A stretch of 64,000 bases of DNA from Limosilactobacillus mucosae DSM 13345 (lineage in GTDB: Bacteria > Bacillota > Bacilli > Lactobacillales > Lactobacillaceae): contig NZ_AZEQ01000003.1 of assembly GCF_001436025.1 (NCBI RefSeq), forward strand, positions 1-64,000, given 5' to 3'. Made by a program: the position numbers and the translations under genes. A model generated the notes under the pieces. It made no database searches. It worked only from the letters and a program-made list of their open reading frames with translations, and was not told the DNA's origin. This document shows, piece by piece, positions 28,074-38,693 of the stretch. The first letter of the stretch is position 1. Every line of letters begins with the position of its first letter.

Positions 28074-29849
28074 ATGAGCGAACAAGTCAAGGATCCATTA
28101 ATATTTGAAACGTCCTATCGTAAAGACACGGCGGCGCATTTGGATGAAGAGATTGAAAAACGCTATCCGGGTAAATACCATGAGCAGGAACTGTTAACGG
28201 ATTATCCAACGGTCTACATTATCGACAATCAGGGCAAGCAAAGCGACTACAAAGAAGACTACACGGTTTATGTCGGCGAAACCATCGATATTCAGCGCCG
28301 GACGCTAGAGCACTTGGATGCCGATCCGGAAACGCGTGAAGACTGGGAGGAGCTGCGCAATGCCAAAAACGCGCACATGTTCGTGATCGGTCATGAGCAT
28401 TTTAACAAGTCACTGGCATTAGATATTGAAAACCGCATGATGCAGTACCTGAGCAGCGTAGACGTGATCTCCAAGCTGAACAATCGCCGCGAGAACGCCC
28501 AGCGCAAGTATTACACGAGCGAAGAGTTCATTCCGATCTTTAACCGCATCTGGGACAAGCTGGGTGAAAACAAGCGATACCGCAACCTGTTTCCGCCGCG
28601 TCAGCTCCTGGAAAAGTCGGCGATCTTTAAGGCCTCGCCATTCAATAAGCTGACTGACGAGCAGAATCAGGCCAAGAAAAAGATTCTCAAAACTGTTGAG
28701 CAGGCACTGGCTAAAAATCAGACCGGTCAGCTGGTTTTGGTGACTGGCGAGGCGGGGGCCGGCAAAACGGTGCTGATGAGCAACATCTTTTACGAGCTGG
28801 CCAAACAAGATCAGCTTAACGCCGTGATGATGGTCAATCATCCCCAGCAGGTCAAGGTCTATCGGCAGATCGTCAAAAAACTGGGCGTTGGTGATGATGA
28901 AACGGTCGTCAAGCCAACTCATTTTATTAATAAATATGATGAAGATCATAAAGTCGACGTGGCCTTCATTGATGAGGCGCATCTTTTATGGACAAAGCGG
29001 AACCAAGGCTATTATGGGCATGGCGACAATCAGCTGCTTGATATTCTGCAGCGGGCCAAGGTGGTTTTGGCGGTCTATGATCACAAGCAGGTACTGACGG
29101 CTGACGAGATCATGGAAAACGAGGACTGGCAGCAGATCAAGCGACTGGCCGGTGATAAGGTGATTCGCCTCAAGAACCAAATGCGGATCGCGGCATCTGA
29201 TGAAACGATTCGCTGGATTCGCGATTTTATCGACCAGCGCCGCATTTTCCCGATCCCGCAAGATGACAAATATGATCTGCAGGTGTTTGACGATCCTAAA
29301 GAAATGCAAGAAGCCATTGCCAAGTTTAACGCGGAAGATCATGGTCATGGCATCAGCCGCATGGTCGCCACGTTTGACTGGGAATACTCCAGCAACCGCA
29401 AGCCTAAAGATGGCAGCGACTACTGGTGTGTAAGCGAAGGCGCCTGGTCAATGCCCTGGAACCTGCAGCTGAAGAGTAGCCAAAAGCAGCAAAACGGCGT
29501 CAATTATGATGAGCTTTCCTGGGCCGAGCAGCCGCACACAATCAAGGAAATCGGCTCAACCTATACCGTCCAGGGGTTTGACCTTAATCATGTCGGCGTA
29601 GTCATCGGTCCATCGGTGAAATATCGCGATGGCAAGGTTATTTTTGATCCAAGCGCCAGTGCCAATAAAAAAGCCGTTCAGCGCCGGACGATGAAAGACA
29701 ATTCCAAGCAAAGGTTTGGCGAGCAGCTGCTGCACAACGAATTGAACGTTTTGCTGACGCGGGGCGTGCACGGTCTATATCTGCACGCGGTCGATCCGCA
29801 GCTGCAGGCGGCCTTAAAACGGGCAGCGCTGGGTCAAAGACATAATTAA
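28074..29849 (+). CDS. GIY-YIG nuclease-like / DUF2075 helicase fusion
   Basis: The ATG at 28074 is preferred over one 6 bp upstream because GCGGGG gives it a normal spacing. Of 591 residues, about 45-140 match a GIY-YIG layout (PTVYIID, then VYVGETIDIQRRTLEHL, with a downstream Glu in DIENRMM). A DUF2075 superfamily-1-type NTPase follows, with Walker A GEAGAGKT (225-232), DEAH in FIDEAHLL, and a terminal LNVLLTRGVHGLYLH motif. Nuclease and motor in one chain suggests DNA or RNA processing, plausibly antiphage given its place at the edge of the island. The function is not established. It is a single-gene unit. Confidence 0.8.
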   Translation: MSEQVKDPLIFETSYRKDTAAHLDEEIEKRYPGKYHEQELLTDYPTVYIIDNQGKQSDYKEDYTVYVGETIDIQRRTLEHLDADPETREDWEELRNAKNAHMFVIGHEHFNKSLALDIENRMMQYLSSVDVISKLNNRRENAQRKYYTSEEFIPIFNRIWDKLGENKRYRNLFPPRQLLEKSAIFKASPFNKLTDEQNQAKKKILKTVEQALAKNQTGQLVLVTGEAGAGKTVLMSNIFYELAKQDQLNAVMMVNHPQQVKVYRQIVKKLGVGDDETVVKPTHFINKYDEDHKVDVAFIDEAHLLWTKRNQGYYGHGDNQLLDILQRAKVVLAVYDHKQVLTADEIMENEDWQQIKRLAGDKVIRLKNQMRIAASDETIRWIRDFIDQRRIFPIPQDDKYDLQVFDDPKEMQEAIAKFNAEDHGHGISRMVATFDWEYSSNRKPKDGSDYWCVSEGAWSMPWNLQLKSSQKQQNGVNYDELSWAEQPHTIKEIGSTYTVQGFDLNHVGVVIGPSVKYRDGKVIFDPSASANKKAVQRRTMKDNSKQRFGEQLLHNELNVLLTRGVHGLYLHAVDPQLQAALKRAALGQRHN

Positions 29850-29945
29850 AAGGTAACGATCTGACTTGGCAAATTGATGCAGTCAGCGAAAATCAGCCAG
29901 GTTATTAAGCAAACTTAATCAGCAATTAAGAAAGGATTTATTCCA

Positions 29946-30605
29946 ATGGATGAATTTGAAAAAATGATCAGTGGTCGACTGTATAATGCATTTGATTCAA
30001 AGCTTGGCGTTTATCATATGGAACGAATGGCGTTGTGTCAGCGCTTAAACCAGACGTTGATAACGGATCAGGCTGCGATTGAGCGGCTGAAAGAAGAATT
30101 GATTCCTTCCGCCAAGGGCAATGATTTGGGAATTTTCTTGCCGTTTTACTGTGAATATGGCAGCAATATTCATGTTGGTCGCGAATGCTTTATTAATTAC
30201 AACTGCACTTTTTTAGATGACGCGCCGATCACTTTAGGGGATGGCGTCATGATTGGCAGTGGGGTTACGATTGCCACGCCTTGTCATCCGTTTTTGAAAG
30301 AAGAACGTGCGGTAACTGAATATCCAGACGGCCGTCATGACTTGGAGTACGCCAAACCAGTTACAATTGGCGCTGATTGCTGGATCTGCTCAAGTGCAAC
30401 GATTGTTGGTGGGGTCACGATTGGCGCGGGCAGCATCGTGGCGGCCGGGGCTGTGGTAACCAAAGACGTGCCAGCTAATTCTTTGGTAGCCGGTGTGCCT
30501 GCGCGCGTAATTCGTCAACTGGATGAAAAAGACCGCATCAATGTCTGGCAGACGTATCAGGAAAATAAAATGCCGCGTTCGCTACGAGAAAAGGAACGCG
30601 ACTGA
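29946..30605 (+). CDS. Maltose/galactoside O-acetyltransferase family (hexapeptide-repeat)
   Basis: The 219-residue product has an N-terminal mac-type helical segment and a left-handed beta-helix of hexapeptide repeats, with the catalytic His in ATPCHPF (about residue 117). Family members transfer acetyl from acetyl-CoA to sugar hydroxyls and work as trimers in the cytoplasm. AAAGGA precedes the start. The real acceptor is not predictable, and the gene stands alone with its own terminator. Confidence 0.85.
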   Translation: MDEFEKMISGRLYNAFDSKLGVYHMERMALCQRLNQTLITDQAAIERLKEELIPSAKGNDLGIFLPFYCEYGSNIHVGRECFINYNCTFLDDAPITLGDGVMIGSGVTIATPCHPFLKEERAVTEYPDGRHDLEYAKPVTIGADCWICSSATIVGGVTIGAGSIVAAGAVVTKDVPANSLVAGVPARVIRQLDEKDRINVWQTYQENKMPRSLREKERD

Positions 30606-30627
30606 TAAATTTAGACTAAGATAGCTG

Positions 30628-30661
30628 AAAATCCCCATTTCATTTTGAAACGGGGATTTTT
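30628..30661 (+). terminator. Intrinsic terminator after the acetyltransferase
   Basis: AAATCCCC-A-TTTC pairs with GAAA-C-GGGGATTT around a 4-nt loop, followed by Ts. Confidence 0.75.
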
Positions 30662-30676
30662 GATTGGATGTTTTGG

Positions 30677-31181
30677 TTAAAGTAATTTCAAATTCCATTG
30701 AAAGTTAAAGTCGGTCCCGAGTAAGTCTTGATGATGGATTTGCCAATTAATGGAACTGCTTGCCTGCTTCATGCTTGGCAGTTCGCAACTCAAGACATTG
30801 CCAATGATCGAATTAATGACGACTGGCGCGGTGTGCACTGCTGCCGCCAATTTTGTGCACCTGGCGCTTAAATTTCTGCCCGTTGGCTGGCGCAAAGCGG
30901 AAATGACGCATCTTACCGGCAAATGGACGCCCACTGAGCCGAATCGTCGTCCAGCGGCGCATCAGTTCGGTCATTTCATGCAGGTCCTTTAAAAGCGCGG
31001 TCTGGCCTTCTGCTTCGGCTGCCTGCTTGATGTCGGTCTGCAGTTGCATGATCAAATTATTGTGATACTGAAGCAATTCCGCGGTCAATGGCGCGTTGCG
31101 GTACTGGTTGAACAGTTTTTGAATCAGCTCCATGGCTTCTTTGGCGTTTTGGGGCTGGACATAGCGATTTTCTTCGTTCAT
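30677..31181 (-). pseudogene. Small conserved-looking gene with a one-base frameshift
   Basis: From the ATG at 31181 (good AAAGGAG site) the first 110 or so residues form a charged helical protein (MNEENRYVQPQNAKEAMELI), then the frame runs into a short basic tail and stops. The next frame carries a sensible continuation (APVVINSIIGNVLS) to 30677. Removing one base in the T4 run at 30851-30854 joins the two into a 167-residue protein. Family unknown. It may be a true pseudogene or a sequencing error. Confidence 0.6.
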
Positions 31182-31279
31182 AAGTAACTCCTTTGCTTGG
31201 GAGACGTTGCCTTGATAATCAAGAGGCAGCGACTTTTGACTAATCTTGACATTTTTATCGAAAAAAAGTTTGACTATTG

Positions 31280-31308
31280 TTGACTTTTGTTGGTGGGGTT
31301 GGTATATT
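31280..31308 (+). promoter_or_regulatory. Sigma-A promoter of hrcA-grpE-dnaK
   Basis: TTGACT (31280-31285) and TATATT (31303-31308) are spaced by exactly 17 bp. The CIRCE element starts 11 bp downstream. Confidence 0.8.
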
Positions 31309-31319
31309 ATAAATTGTGT

Positions 31320-31346
31320 TTAGCACTTAGGCAGTTAGAGTGCTAA
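31320..31346 (+). promoter_or_regulatory. CIRCE operator (HrcA binding site)
   Basis: TTAGCACTT and GAGTGCTAA are separated by 9 bp and differ from the CIRCE consensus at one base in the left arm. The operator lies just after the promoter and before hrcA, so HrcA should repress its own operon until heat stress. Confidence 0.93.
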
Positions 31347-31361
31347 AAGGAAGTGATGCCA

Positions 31362-32411
31362 ATGCTAACACAGCGTCAAAAGCAAATCCTGCAAGCGATT
31401 GTACGTCAATATACGGCGACTGGTCAACCGGTCGGCAGCAAGCTCTTGGCTGACAAGCTCCCAATTAAGGTCAGCTCGGCCACGATCCGCAACGAAATGG
31501 CGGTGCTGGAGCGAGAAGGTTTCGTGAAAAAAGAGCATTCCAGTTCTGGTCGCGTTCCTTCCAAGCAAGGCTATCGCTATTACGTTGACCACCTGCTTGA
31601 TCCGGCAGCCGTTACCGACAGTGATCTGATGGTAATCCAAAATTCATTGGGTGCCGATTTTCACAAGATTGATGAGATCGTTTCGCATTCAGCTGATATT
31701 CTGTCAGCGTTGACGTCTTACACGGCGTTTACGTTGAAGCCAGAACAAAAAGACGTGCACTTGAGCGGTTTTCGCTTGGTGCCGTTGGGTAATCAAAAAG
31801 TTATTGCCATTCTGGTTACGGACAGTGGCGAGGTGGAGAGTCAATCATTCACCCTGCCTAAGAATCTGGATACGCAGGCTTTGGAGGCCGTGGTGCGCCT
31901 GATTAATGACCAGCTGGTGGGCTTGCCGCTGGTCACGGTTGTCAAGCATCTGCAGACTGACATTCCGCTAAAGGTTAGTCAGTATCTGCACAGTCCCGAC
32001 GGCTTTCTGCAGATCTTTGACAGCGTATTGGGGCAGGCAGCTCGCGAAAAATACTTCGTTGGCGGTCGGCTCAACATTCTCGGCTATTCTGATCGGCAGA
32101 ATCCACAGGCGCTGCGGGCATTGTATGGACTGCTCGATCAAAGCGATAATCTGTCAAGCATCATTGATTCCGATTCACCAAATGATGGGGTCAACGTCAA
32201 GATTGGCAGTGAGATTGCCGACAACCAGGTGCTCAACGACTACAGTCTGATCACCGCTACCTACGACGTCAACCAATACGGCAAGGGCATTATCGCCGTG
32301 CTGGGGCCAACGCGGATGCCTTATTCGCGGACGATTGGCCTGGTTGACGCGTTCAGACGCGAGCTGGCTAAACGACTGCTCGACTACTATCACAATTATT
32401 ACGATTTATAG
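31362..32411 (+). CDS. hrcA: Heat-inducible transcription repressor HrcA
   Basis: The 349-residue repressor begins with a winged helix (MLTQRQKQILQAIVRQY, with PVGSKLLADKLPIKVSSATIRN as recognition part, split around residue 35) and ends with a GAF-like dimerisation region. AAGGA at 31348-31352 fits the ATG at 31362 best; ATG 31356 is also possible. It binds the CIRCE operator just upstream, with GroEL as known partner in the family. grpE follows 10 bp after its stop. Confidence 0.93.
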   Translation: MLTQRQKQILQAIVRQYTATGQPVGSKLLADKLPIKVSSATIRNEMAVLEREGFVKKEHSSSGRVPSKQGYRYYVDHLLDPAAVTDSDLMVIQNSLGADFHKIDEIVSHSADILSALTSYTAFTLKPEQKDVHLSGFRLVPLGNQKVIAILVTDSGEVESQSFTLPKNLDTQALEAVVRLINDQLVGLPLVTVVKHLQTDIPLKVSQYLHSPDGFLQIFDSVLGQAAREKYFVGGRLNILGYSDRQNPQALRALYGLLDQSDNLSSIIDSDSPNDGVNVKIGSEIADNQVLNDYSLITATYDVNQYGKGIIAVLGPTRMPYSRTIGLVDAFRRELAKRLLDYYHNYYDL

Positions 32412-32421
32412 GAGGGGTTCG

Positions 32422-33021
32422 ATGGCTGAAAAGAAATCAGCAGCTGCCAAGGAAGAAAAGGCGGCTCAAGCAGCTGAACAGACTGCAGCTGACCAAGCGG
32501 CTAAGAATGCCGAAGAAGCCAAGGATGCCAAGTCAACTGCCAAGGAAGATCCAACTGCCGCACTCAAGCAGCAGATTGCCGATCTGAAAAAGCAGCTGGA
32601 TGAAAAAGACGACCAGTATCTGCGGGCGCAAGCGGAAATTCAAAACATGAACAACCACTTTAAAAAAGAACGCGCGCAATTGATCAAGTATGATGGTCAA
32701 GGGCTGGCTAAAGACATCCTGCCTGTTTTGGACAACTTGAAGCGGGCCTTGGCAACTCAACTGGATGACAAGCAGGCTCAAGAGTTCAAGAAGGGCATTC
32801 AAATGGTTCACGACCACTTGGAAAAGGCGCTTAAGGACCATGGGATTGTTGAGATTCCAGCTGAGCCAGGCACGCCTTTTGATCCGACCAAGCATCAGGC
32901 GGTTCAAACCGCGCCAGCTTCGGATGATCAAAAAGCCGACACTATTGTTCAGGTTCTGCAGGCTGGCTATGAAATGAAGGACCGGGTGCTGCGTCCTTCA
33001 ATGGTCGTTGTTGCACAATAA
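32422..33021 (+). CDS. grpE: Nucleotide exchange factor GrpE
   Basis: GGAGGGG directly after the hrcA stop selects the ATG at 32422; a longer frame into hrcA is not used. The 199-residue product has a long Ala/Glu/Lys N-terminal tail, a coiled coil (LKKQLDEKDDQYLRAQAEIQ) and a C-terminal beta-wing ending in YEMKDRVLRPSMVVVA, the GrpE signature. It releases ADP from DnaK. Confidence 0.95.
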   Translation: MAEKKSAAAKEEKAAQAAEQTAADQAAKNAEEAKDAKSTAKEDPTAALKQQIADLKKQLDEKDDQYLRAQAEIQNMNNHFKKERAQLIKYDGQGLAKDILPVLDNLKRALATQLDDKQAQEFKKGIQMVHDHLEKALKDHGIVEIPAEPGTPFDPTKHQAVQTAPASDDQKADTIVQVLQAGYEMKDRVLRPSMVVVAQ

Positions 33022-33057
33022 CTTAGATAAACCAATATAAAAAGAGGGAAAACTTTT

Positions 33058-34920
33058 ATGGCAAGCAATAAGATTATCGGTATCGACCTTGGTACCACTA
33101 ATTCCGCCGTTGCCGTTATGGAAGGTAACGAACCTAAGATTATTACCAACCCAGAAGGTGGCCGGACGACTCCTTCTGTCGTATCTTTCAAGAATGGTGA
33201 GGTTCAAGTCGGTGAAACGGCTAAGCGCCAAGCAATCACCAACCCAAACACCATTACTTCAATCAAGAGCCACATGGGCGAACCAGGCTACACGGTTGAC
33301 GTTGATGGCAAGAAGTACACGCCGCAAGAAATCTCGGCAATGATTCTGCAATACATCAAGAAGTACGCTGAAGACTACATTGGCGACACGGTAACCCAAG
33401 CCGTTATCACGGTACCAGCCTACTTCAACGATGCTCAGCGTCAAGCTACCAAGGATGCTGGTAAGATTGCTGGTCTGGAAGTTAAGCGGATCATCAACGA
33501 ACCAACTGCTTCCTCACTGGCATATGGCCTGGACAAGAAGGACAAAGACGAAAAGATCCTGGTTTATGACCTTGGTGGTGGTACGTTCGACGTTTCCATC
33601 CTTGAACTGGGCGATGGCGTCTTCCAAGTTCTTTCCACTTCTGGTGACACTCATCTGGGTGGTGACGACTTTGACCAAAAGATCATGGATTGGCTGATCG
33701 ATGGCTTCAAGGCTGAACAAGGCATTGACCTGTCTCAAGACAAGATGGCTCTGCAACGGTTGAAGGATGCTGCTGAAAAGGCTAAGAAGGAACTTTCCAG
33801 CTCACAATCTGCTGAAATCAACCTGCCATTTATCGCGCAAAAAGACGGTCAGCCGGTACACCTGGACCAAACGCTGACGCGGGCTAAGTTCAACCAATTG
33901 ACCAACGACCTGGTTGAAAAGACCAAGCAGCCAGTTATGAACGCTCTGCACGATGCTGGTCTGGACTTCAGCGACATTGATGAAGTTATCTTAAACGGTG
34001 GCTCAACGCGGATTCCAGCCGTTCAAGAACTGGTTAAGGACTTGACTGGCAAGGAACCAAACCACTCTATCAACCCTGATGAAGCCGTTGCGCTGGGGGC
34101 TGCCATTCAAGGTGGGGTTCTGACTGGTGACGTTAAGGACGTTGTTTTGCTTGATGTTACGCCGCTTTCCCTTGGTATTGAAACCATGGGTGGGGTAATG
34201 ACCAAGCTGATCGACCGCAACACGACGATCCCAACTTCCAAGAGCCAGATCTTCTCTACGGCCGCTGACAACCAACCAGCCGTTGATATCCATGTTCTGC
34301 AAGGTGAACGTCCAATGGCAGCTGACAACAAGACGCTTGGCAACTTCCAACTGACGGACATTCCACCTGCACCACGTGGCGTTCCTCAAATCAAGGTTAC
34401 CTTCGACATCGACAAGAACGGGATCGTTAACGTTTCTGCCGAAGACCAAGGTACGCACAAGAAGCAAAACATTACGATCAAGTCCAACTCTGGTCTGTCT
34501 GATGAAGAAATCGAACGGATGCGCAAGGACGCTGAAGAACACGCTGAAGCCGACAAGAAGAAGAAAGGAGAAGTTGATCTGATGAACGAATCCGACCAAC
34601 TGATCTTCCAAACCGACAAGACCATTAAGGAACTTGACGGCAAGGTTTCTGAAGATGAGATCAAGAAGGCCAAGGACGCTCGCGATGCTCTGCAAAAGGC
34701 TAAGGATGCCAAGGACTTCGATGCGATGAAGACCAAGAAGGACGAATTAAACAAGATCGTTCAAGACTTGGCAGTCAAGCTCTACCAACAAGCTCAACAA
34801 GAAAACCAACAAAATGGTACTGACGGCAACAATGGCGGTGCTGACAACAATAACGGCAAGGGCGACGGCAAGACCGTTGATGGCGACTTTACTGAAGTCA
34901 ACGATGACGACAACAAGTAG
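33058..34920 (+). CDS. dnaK: Molecular chaperone DnaK
   Basis: The 620-residue Hsp70 shows [15 protein letters not shown] at the N-terminus, [14 protein letters not shown] in the ATPase domain, a substrate-binding domain and a Gly/Asn/Asp-rich tail. It folds and protects proteins with DnaJ and GrpE. Codon usage is strongly biased, as expected for a highly expressed gene. It is third in the CIRCE-controlled operon and is followed by a terminator. Confidence 0.97.
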   Translation: MASNKIIGIDLGTTNSAVAVMEGNEPKIITNPEGGRTTPSVVSFKNGEVQVGETAKRQAITNPNTITSIKSHMGEPGYTVDVDGKKYTPQEISAMILQYIKKYAEDYIGDTVTQAVITVPAYFNDAQRQATKDAGKIAGLEVKRIINEPTASSLAYGLDKKDKDEKILVYDLGGGTFDVSILELGDGVFQVLSTSGDTHLGGDDFDQKIMDWLIDGFKAEQGIDLSQDKMALQRLKDAAEKAKKELSSSQSAEINLPFIAQKDGQPVHLDQTLTRAKFNQLTNDLVEKTKQPVMNALHDAGLDFSDIDEVILNGGSTRIPAVQELVKDLTGKEPNHSINPDEAVALGAAIQGGVLTGDVKDVVLLDVTPLSLGIETMGGVMTKLIDRNTTIPTSKSQIFSTAADNQPAVDIHVLQGERPMAADNKTLGNFQLTDIPPAPRGVPQIKVTFDIDKNGIVNVSAEDQGTHKKQNITIKSNSGLSDEEIERMRKDAEEHAEADKKKKGEVDLMNESDQLIFQTDKTIKELDGKVSEDEIKKAKDARDALQKAKDAKDFDAMKTKKDELNKIVQDLAVKLYQQAQQENQQNGTDGNNGGADNNNGKGDGKTVDGDFTEVNDDDNK

Positions 34921-34945
34921 GCCAGTCAGCCGAAGCCGATTTAGA

Positions 34946-34993
34946 TAAGCAAAAAGCCAAAGCCCCCCTAACGGACTTTGGCTTTTGCTTATT
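34946..34993 (+). terminator. Intrinsic terminator after dnaK
   Basis: AAGCCAAAG (34954-34962) pairs with CTTTGGCTT (34976-34984), with further pairing outside, then a T-rich tract. The -35 box of the dnaJ promoter overlaps its 3' side. Confidence 0.75.
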
Positions 34994-35013
34994 TATTGTG
35001 ACTATGCTATAAA
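34985..35013 (+). promoter_or_regulatory. Putative separate promoter of dnaJ
   Basis: TTGCTT (34985-34990) and TATAAA (35008-35013) are 17 bp apart and overlap the dnaK terminator. No CIRCE copy is present here, so dnaJ may be partly free of HrcA. Confidence 0.5.
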
Positions 35014-35047
35014 GTAAGAGAGAAAAATTGCGTTGCGAGGGATTTAA

Positions 35048-36202
35048 ATGGCAGAGAAAAACTATTACGACATTTTAGGCGTCAAAAAGGATGCTTCAGA
35101 CGCTGAAATTAATCGGGCCTATCGGAAGCTGGCGGCTAAGTATCATCCAGACGTCAACCATGAGCCGGGAGCCGAAGAAAAATTCAAAAAAATCAATGAA
35201 GCCTATGAAGTACTGCATGATCAGCAGAAACGGGCTCAATATGATCAGTTTGGCTCCGCTGGCCCTCAAGGCGGCTTTGGTGGCGGTCAAGGCTTCGGCG
35301 GCTTCGGTCAGGGCGGTTTCAGTCAAGGCGGCTTTGGCGATTTTGGCGATATCTTCAGCGATCTGTTTGGTGGTGGCCGTGCTCGTCGCGACCCCACGGC
35401 ACCTCGCCAGGGACGCGATCTGCAGTACAACATGACGCTGGACTTTATGGATGCCGTCTTTGGTAAGGAAACCACGATTAAATACGATCGGGAAGCTGAA
35501 TGCAACGTCTGCCACGGTTCAGGCGCCAAGCCGGGCAAGTCGCCATCGACCTGTCATACCTGTGGCGGTTCCGGAGTTGTGATGCAGCGGCGGCAAACGA
35601 TGATGGGAATGATGCAGTCCCAGACCGTCTGCCCAACCTGTCATGGTACCGGTAAGGAAATCAGGCCGGAAGATCAATGTGACAAGTGCCATGGCTCAGG
35701 CCATATTCAAGAAAAGCACAAGCTCAAGGTCAAGGTGCCGGCCGGAATCGATGATGGCCAGCAGATGCGTCTGCAGCACCAAGGCGAGGCAGGAACCAAT
35801 GGCGGCCCATACGGTGATCTATACATTGTCTTTACGGTAACGCCAAGCCGCGACTTTAAACGGGAGGGCTCCACGATCTACGTTGATCAAGATATCTCGT
35901 TTGCGCAAGCCGCATTGGGTGATAAGATCAAGGTCAAGACCGTACATGGCGATGTTGACTTAAAGATCCCGGCTGGTACGGAATCAGAAACCTCATTCCG
36001 GCTGCGCGGCAAAGGGGTACCGCACATCAATGGCAATGGCAACGGCGATGAGCATGTGACGGTTCATGTTAAGACGCCTAAGAATCTTAACAAGCGGCAA
36101 AAAGAAGCAATGCTGGCCTTTGCTGAAGCCAGTGGCGAACATGTTGCCGGCTACAAGGGCGGTTTCTTTGATAAGCTTAAGGATCACTTTGAAGAAAAAT
36201 AA
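35048..36202 (+). CDS. dnaJ: Co-chaperone DnaJ
   Basis: The 384-residue product has a J domain with the HPD motif (YHPDVN), a Gly/Phe-rich linker, and four zinc-binding CxxCxGxG motifs ([32 protein letters not shown]), then the substrate-binding C-terminal domains. It delivers clients to DnaK and stimulates ATP hydrolysis. Confidence 0.97.
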   Translation: MAEKNYYDILGVKKDASDAEINRAYRKLAAKYHPDVNHEPGAEEKFKKINEAYEVLHDQQKRAQYDQFGSAGPQGGFGGGQGFGGFGQGGFSQGGFGDFGDIFSDLFGGGRARRDPTAPRQGRDLQYNMTLDFMDAVFGKETTIKYDREAECNVCHGSGAKPGKSPSTCHTCGGSGVVMQRRQTMMGMMQSQTVCPTCHGTGKEIRPEDQCDKCHGSGHIQEKHKLKVKVPAGIDDGQQMRLQHQGEAGTNGGPYGDLYIVFTVTPSRDFKREGSTIYVDQDISFAQAALGDKIKVKTVHGDVDLKIPAGTESETSFRLRGKGVPHINGNGNGDEHVTVHVKTPKNLNKRQKEAMLAFAEASGEHVAGYKGGFFDKLKDHFEEK

Positions 36203-36214
36203 GCCTAAAGATTT

Positions 36215-36256
36215 AAAGAGCAAGACGCTGCAGTACGCGGCGAATTGCTCTTTTTT
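36215..36256 (+). terminator. Intrinsic terminator after dnaJ
   Basis: AAAGAGCAA (36215-36223) pairs with TTGCTCTTT (36245-36253), followed by further Ts. Confidence 0.7.
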
Positions 36257-36277
36257 CGATATTTGCACCGCCCCAGT

Positions 36278-36305
36278 TTGAGTTGCCAACGGGATTTGAT
36301 ATACT
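36278..36305 (+). promoter_or_regulatory. Putative lepA promoter
   Basis: TTGAGT (36278-36283) and TATACT (36300-36305) are 16 bp apart, about 40 bp before the lepA start. Confidence 0.5.
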
Positions 36306-36347
36306 GGTAGATAGACATTTAACGCAGAAAGTGAGCACAAAAAATCA

Positions 36348-38189
36348 ATGAATCTTGAAGAAATGAAAGAACGCCAAAAGCACATTCGGAACTTTTCGAT
36401 TGTCGCCCATATTGACCATGGGAAATCCACGCTGGCGGACCGGATCCTGGAAATGACGGATTCAATCTCTAAGCGGGAAATGAAGGCCCAGATCCTTGAT
36501 GACATGCCATTGGAACGGGAGCGTGGCATTACCATCAAATTAAATGCCGTGGCGCTGACTTACCATGCCAAAGATGGTGAAGACTACATTTTCCATTTGA
36601 TCGATACGCCAGGGCACGTCGACTTTTCCTATGAGGTTTCACGCTCTTTGGCAGCCTGTGAAGGAGCTATTCTGGTTGTTGACGCGACGCAGGGGGTTGA
36701 AGCACAGACGCTGGCCAATGTTTATCTGGCATTGGACAACGACTTGGAGATCCTGCCAGTCATCAATAAAATCGATCTGCCTTCCGCTGACGTTGCGGGA
36801 ACAAAAAAGCAGATTGAAGAAGAAATTGGTCTGGACTGCAGCGATGCCTGTGACGTCAGTGCTAAAACCGGTCTGGGCGTTGAAAAGGTGCTGGAAAAAA
36901 TCGTTGCCGAAGTACCGGCGCCAACTGGTGATCTGACGGCTCCGCTAAAGGCACTGATTTTTGATTCCAAGTACGATGACTATCGCGGCGTGGTCTTGAG
37001 CGTCCGTGTCTTTGAAGGGACCGTCAAGAAGGGTGACCGCATCAAACTGATGAACTCTGGTACTGAATATGAAGTCGCTGAAGTCGGGATCAACTCGCCT
37101 AAGCCACTGGCCCGCGACTTTCTGATGGCTGGTGACGTTGGCTATATCACCGCGGCCATTAAAGACATTAAGGATACGCGAGTTGGTGATACGGTTACCG
37201 ATGCCAAGCACCCAACTGACAAGCCATTAGCCGGCTATCGTCAAATGACGCCAATGGTTTACGCAGGGCTTTATCCAACCGACAACGCCAAGTTCAACGA
37301 TCTGCGGGATGCCTTGGAAAAACTGCAGCTTAATGACGCGGCCTTGACGTTTGAGCCGGAATCCTCACAGGCATTGGGCTTTGGGTTCCGCTGCGGTTTC
37401 TTGGGGCTTTTGCATATGGATGTCGTTCAAGAGCGTCTGGAACGAGAATTCAATCTGGACCTGATTACCACGGCGCCTTCCGTAACCTATCATGTCGATC
37501 TGCATGACGGCACGATGAAGGAAGTGGAAAACCCCGCTGAAATGCCAGATACTTCTTCTATCAAGGATATTAAAGAACCTTACGTTAAAGCGTCAATCAT
37601 GGTGCCAAACGATTATGTCGGCCCAGTTATGGAGCTTTGCCAACGTAAGCGGGGCGAGTTTGACACGATGGAATATCTGAGCGAGACGCGGGTCAATGTG
37701 ATCTATCATATTCCGTTGTCCGAAATCATCTTTGACTTCTTTGATAAGCTGAAGAGTTCCACGCATGGCTATGCCTCATTGGATTATGAGATTGATGACT
37801 ATCGCGTCAGTGACCTGGTTAAGATCGACATCCTGCTTAACGGTGACAAGGTCGATGCCTTAAGCTTCATTGCGCACCGCGACTTTGCCGAAGAACGGGG
37901 ACGCGAAATCACGACCAAGCTCAAGAAGATTATTCCGCGGCAAAACTTTGAAATTCCAATTCAAGCCGCCATTGGTTCCAAGATCATTGCACGGACCAAT
38001 ATCAAGGCTTACCGCAAGGACGTTACGGCACGGATTCATACTGGGGATCCTGATCGGCGGGCCAAGCTTTTGGACAAGCAGAAACGCGGTAAGAAGCGGA
38101 TGAAGGCAGTTGGGCGCGTTGAGGTCCCACAAGAAGCCTTCATGGCCGTTTTGAAGACGGATGAGGAAATCGACGAAAAGAAAAAATAG
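36348..38189 (+). CDS. lepA: Elongation factor 4
   Basis: The 613-residue translational GTPase carries G1 [11 protein letters not shown]3 DTPGHVDF and G4 NKIDLP motifs, and a C-terminal domain ending in a basic [18 protein letters not shown] segment typical of LepA. It acts on stalled or mistranslocated ribosomes. It has its own promoter after dnaJ. Confidence 0.96.
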   Translation: MNLEEMKERQKHIRNFSIVAHIDHGKSTLADRILEMTDSISKREMKAQILDDMPLERERGITIKLNAVALTYHAKDGEDYIFHLIDTPGHVDFSYEVSRSLAACEGAILVVDATQGVEAQTLANVYLALDNDLEILPVINKIDLPSADVAGTKKQIEEEIGLDCSDACDVSAKTGLGVEKVLEKIVAEVPAPTGDLTAPLKALIFDSKYDDYRGVVLSVRVFEGTVKKGDRIKLMNSGTEYEVAEVGINSPKPLARDFLMAGDVGYITAAIKDIKDTRVGDTVTDAKHPTDKPLAGYRQMTPMVYAGLYPTDNAKFNDLRDALEKLQLNDAALTFEPESSQALGFGFRCGFLGLLHMDVVQERLEREFNLDLITTAPSVTYHVDLHDGTMKEVENPAEMPDTSSIKDIKEPYVKASIMVPNDYVGPVMELCQRKRGEFDTMEYLSETRVNVIYHIPLSEIIFDFFDKLKSSTHGYASLDYEIDDYRVSDLVKIDILLNGDKVDALSFIAHRDFAEERGREITTKLKKIIPRQNFEIPIQAAIGSKIIARTNIKAYRKDVTARIHTGDPDRRAKLLDKQKRGKKRMKAVGRVEVPQEAFMAVLKTDEEIDEKKK

Positions 38190-38665
38190 CTATGACGGCA
38201 TTTGTGTTTTAGGCGTGGCTAAAACTAGACCGATTTTTTTAGCTTTTTCCCACGAGTTTCTCACGCGTTTATAAATCAATGGTGTAATTCAGCTTTAGAT
38301 GGATATTGAATCAATGATGTAATAAGTCGGTTGCGATTGGCAGCCGGCTTTTCCTTTGCTAATGTTTGCAGCAAAATTATGCCGATAAATATGCATAAAG
38401 CACTTATAAAATAGTGAGCAAGCATTATGATGTTTGTGATAAATAGTCGATTCAATTTTAAATGTATTTTTAATTTAAAATAAAATACGATTACTATTAT
38501 TGAATCATGACATCATCTTATAATTTGATAATGACTGTTTTAAAAATGTTAAAAATCAACGTCAAATTTTACTTTTGTCAAAGAAAAAATAAAAATTTTG
38601 ATTGATATAAATGCTGATATCAAGGGACTTGTTATTTATTGTGAAAAATGTTCATTGAAATCTAC
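38190..38665. other. Long AT-rich intergenic region between lepA and pyruvate oxidase
   Basis: No gene is visible. A small perfect hairpin, GTTTTAG/CTAAAAC at 38206-38225 followed by a T run, may end lepA transcription. From about 38370 the sequence is very AT-rich and probably bent, leading to the pyruvate oxidase promoter. Confidence 0.5.
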
Positions 38666-38693
38666 TTGTAATTATGCATAAAAGCGCTATCAT
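38666..38693 (+). promoter_or_regulatory. Pyruvate oxidase promoter overlapped by a CcpA (cre) site
   Basis: TTGTAA (38666-38671) and TATCAT (38688-38693) are 16 bp apart. TAAAAGCGCTATCA (38679-38692) matches the cre consensus TGWAARCGYTWNCW at 13 of 14 positions and covers the spacer and -10. CcpA binding there should block the promoter when preferred sugar is present. Confidence 0.7.
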
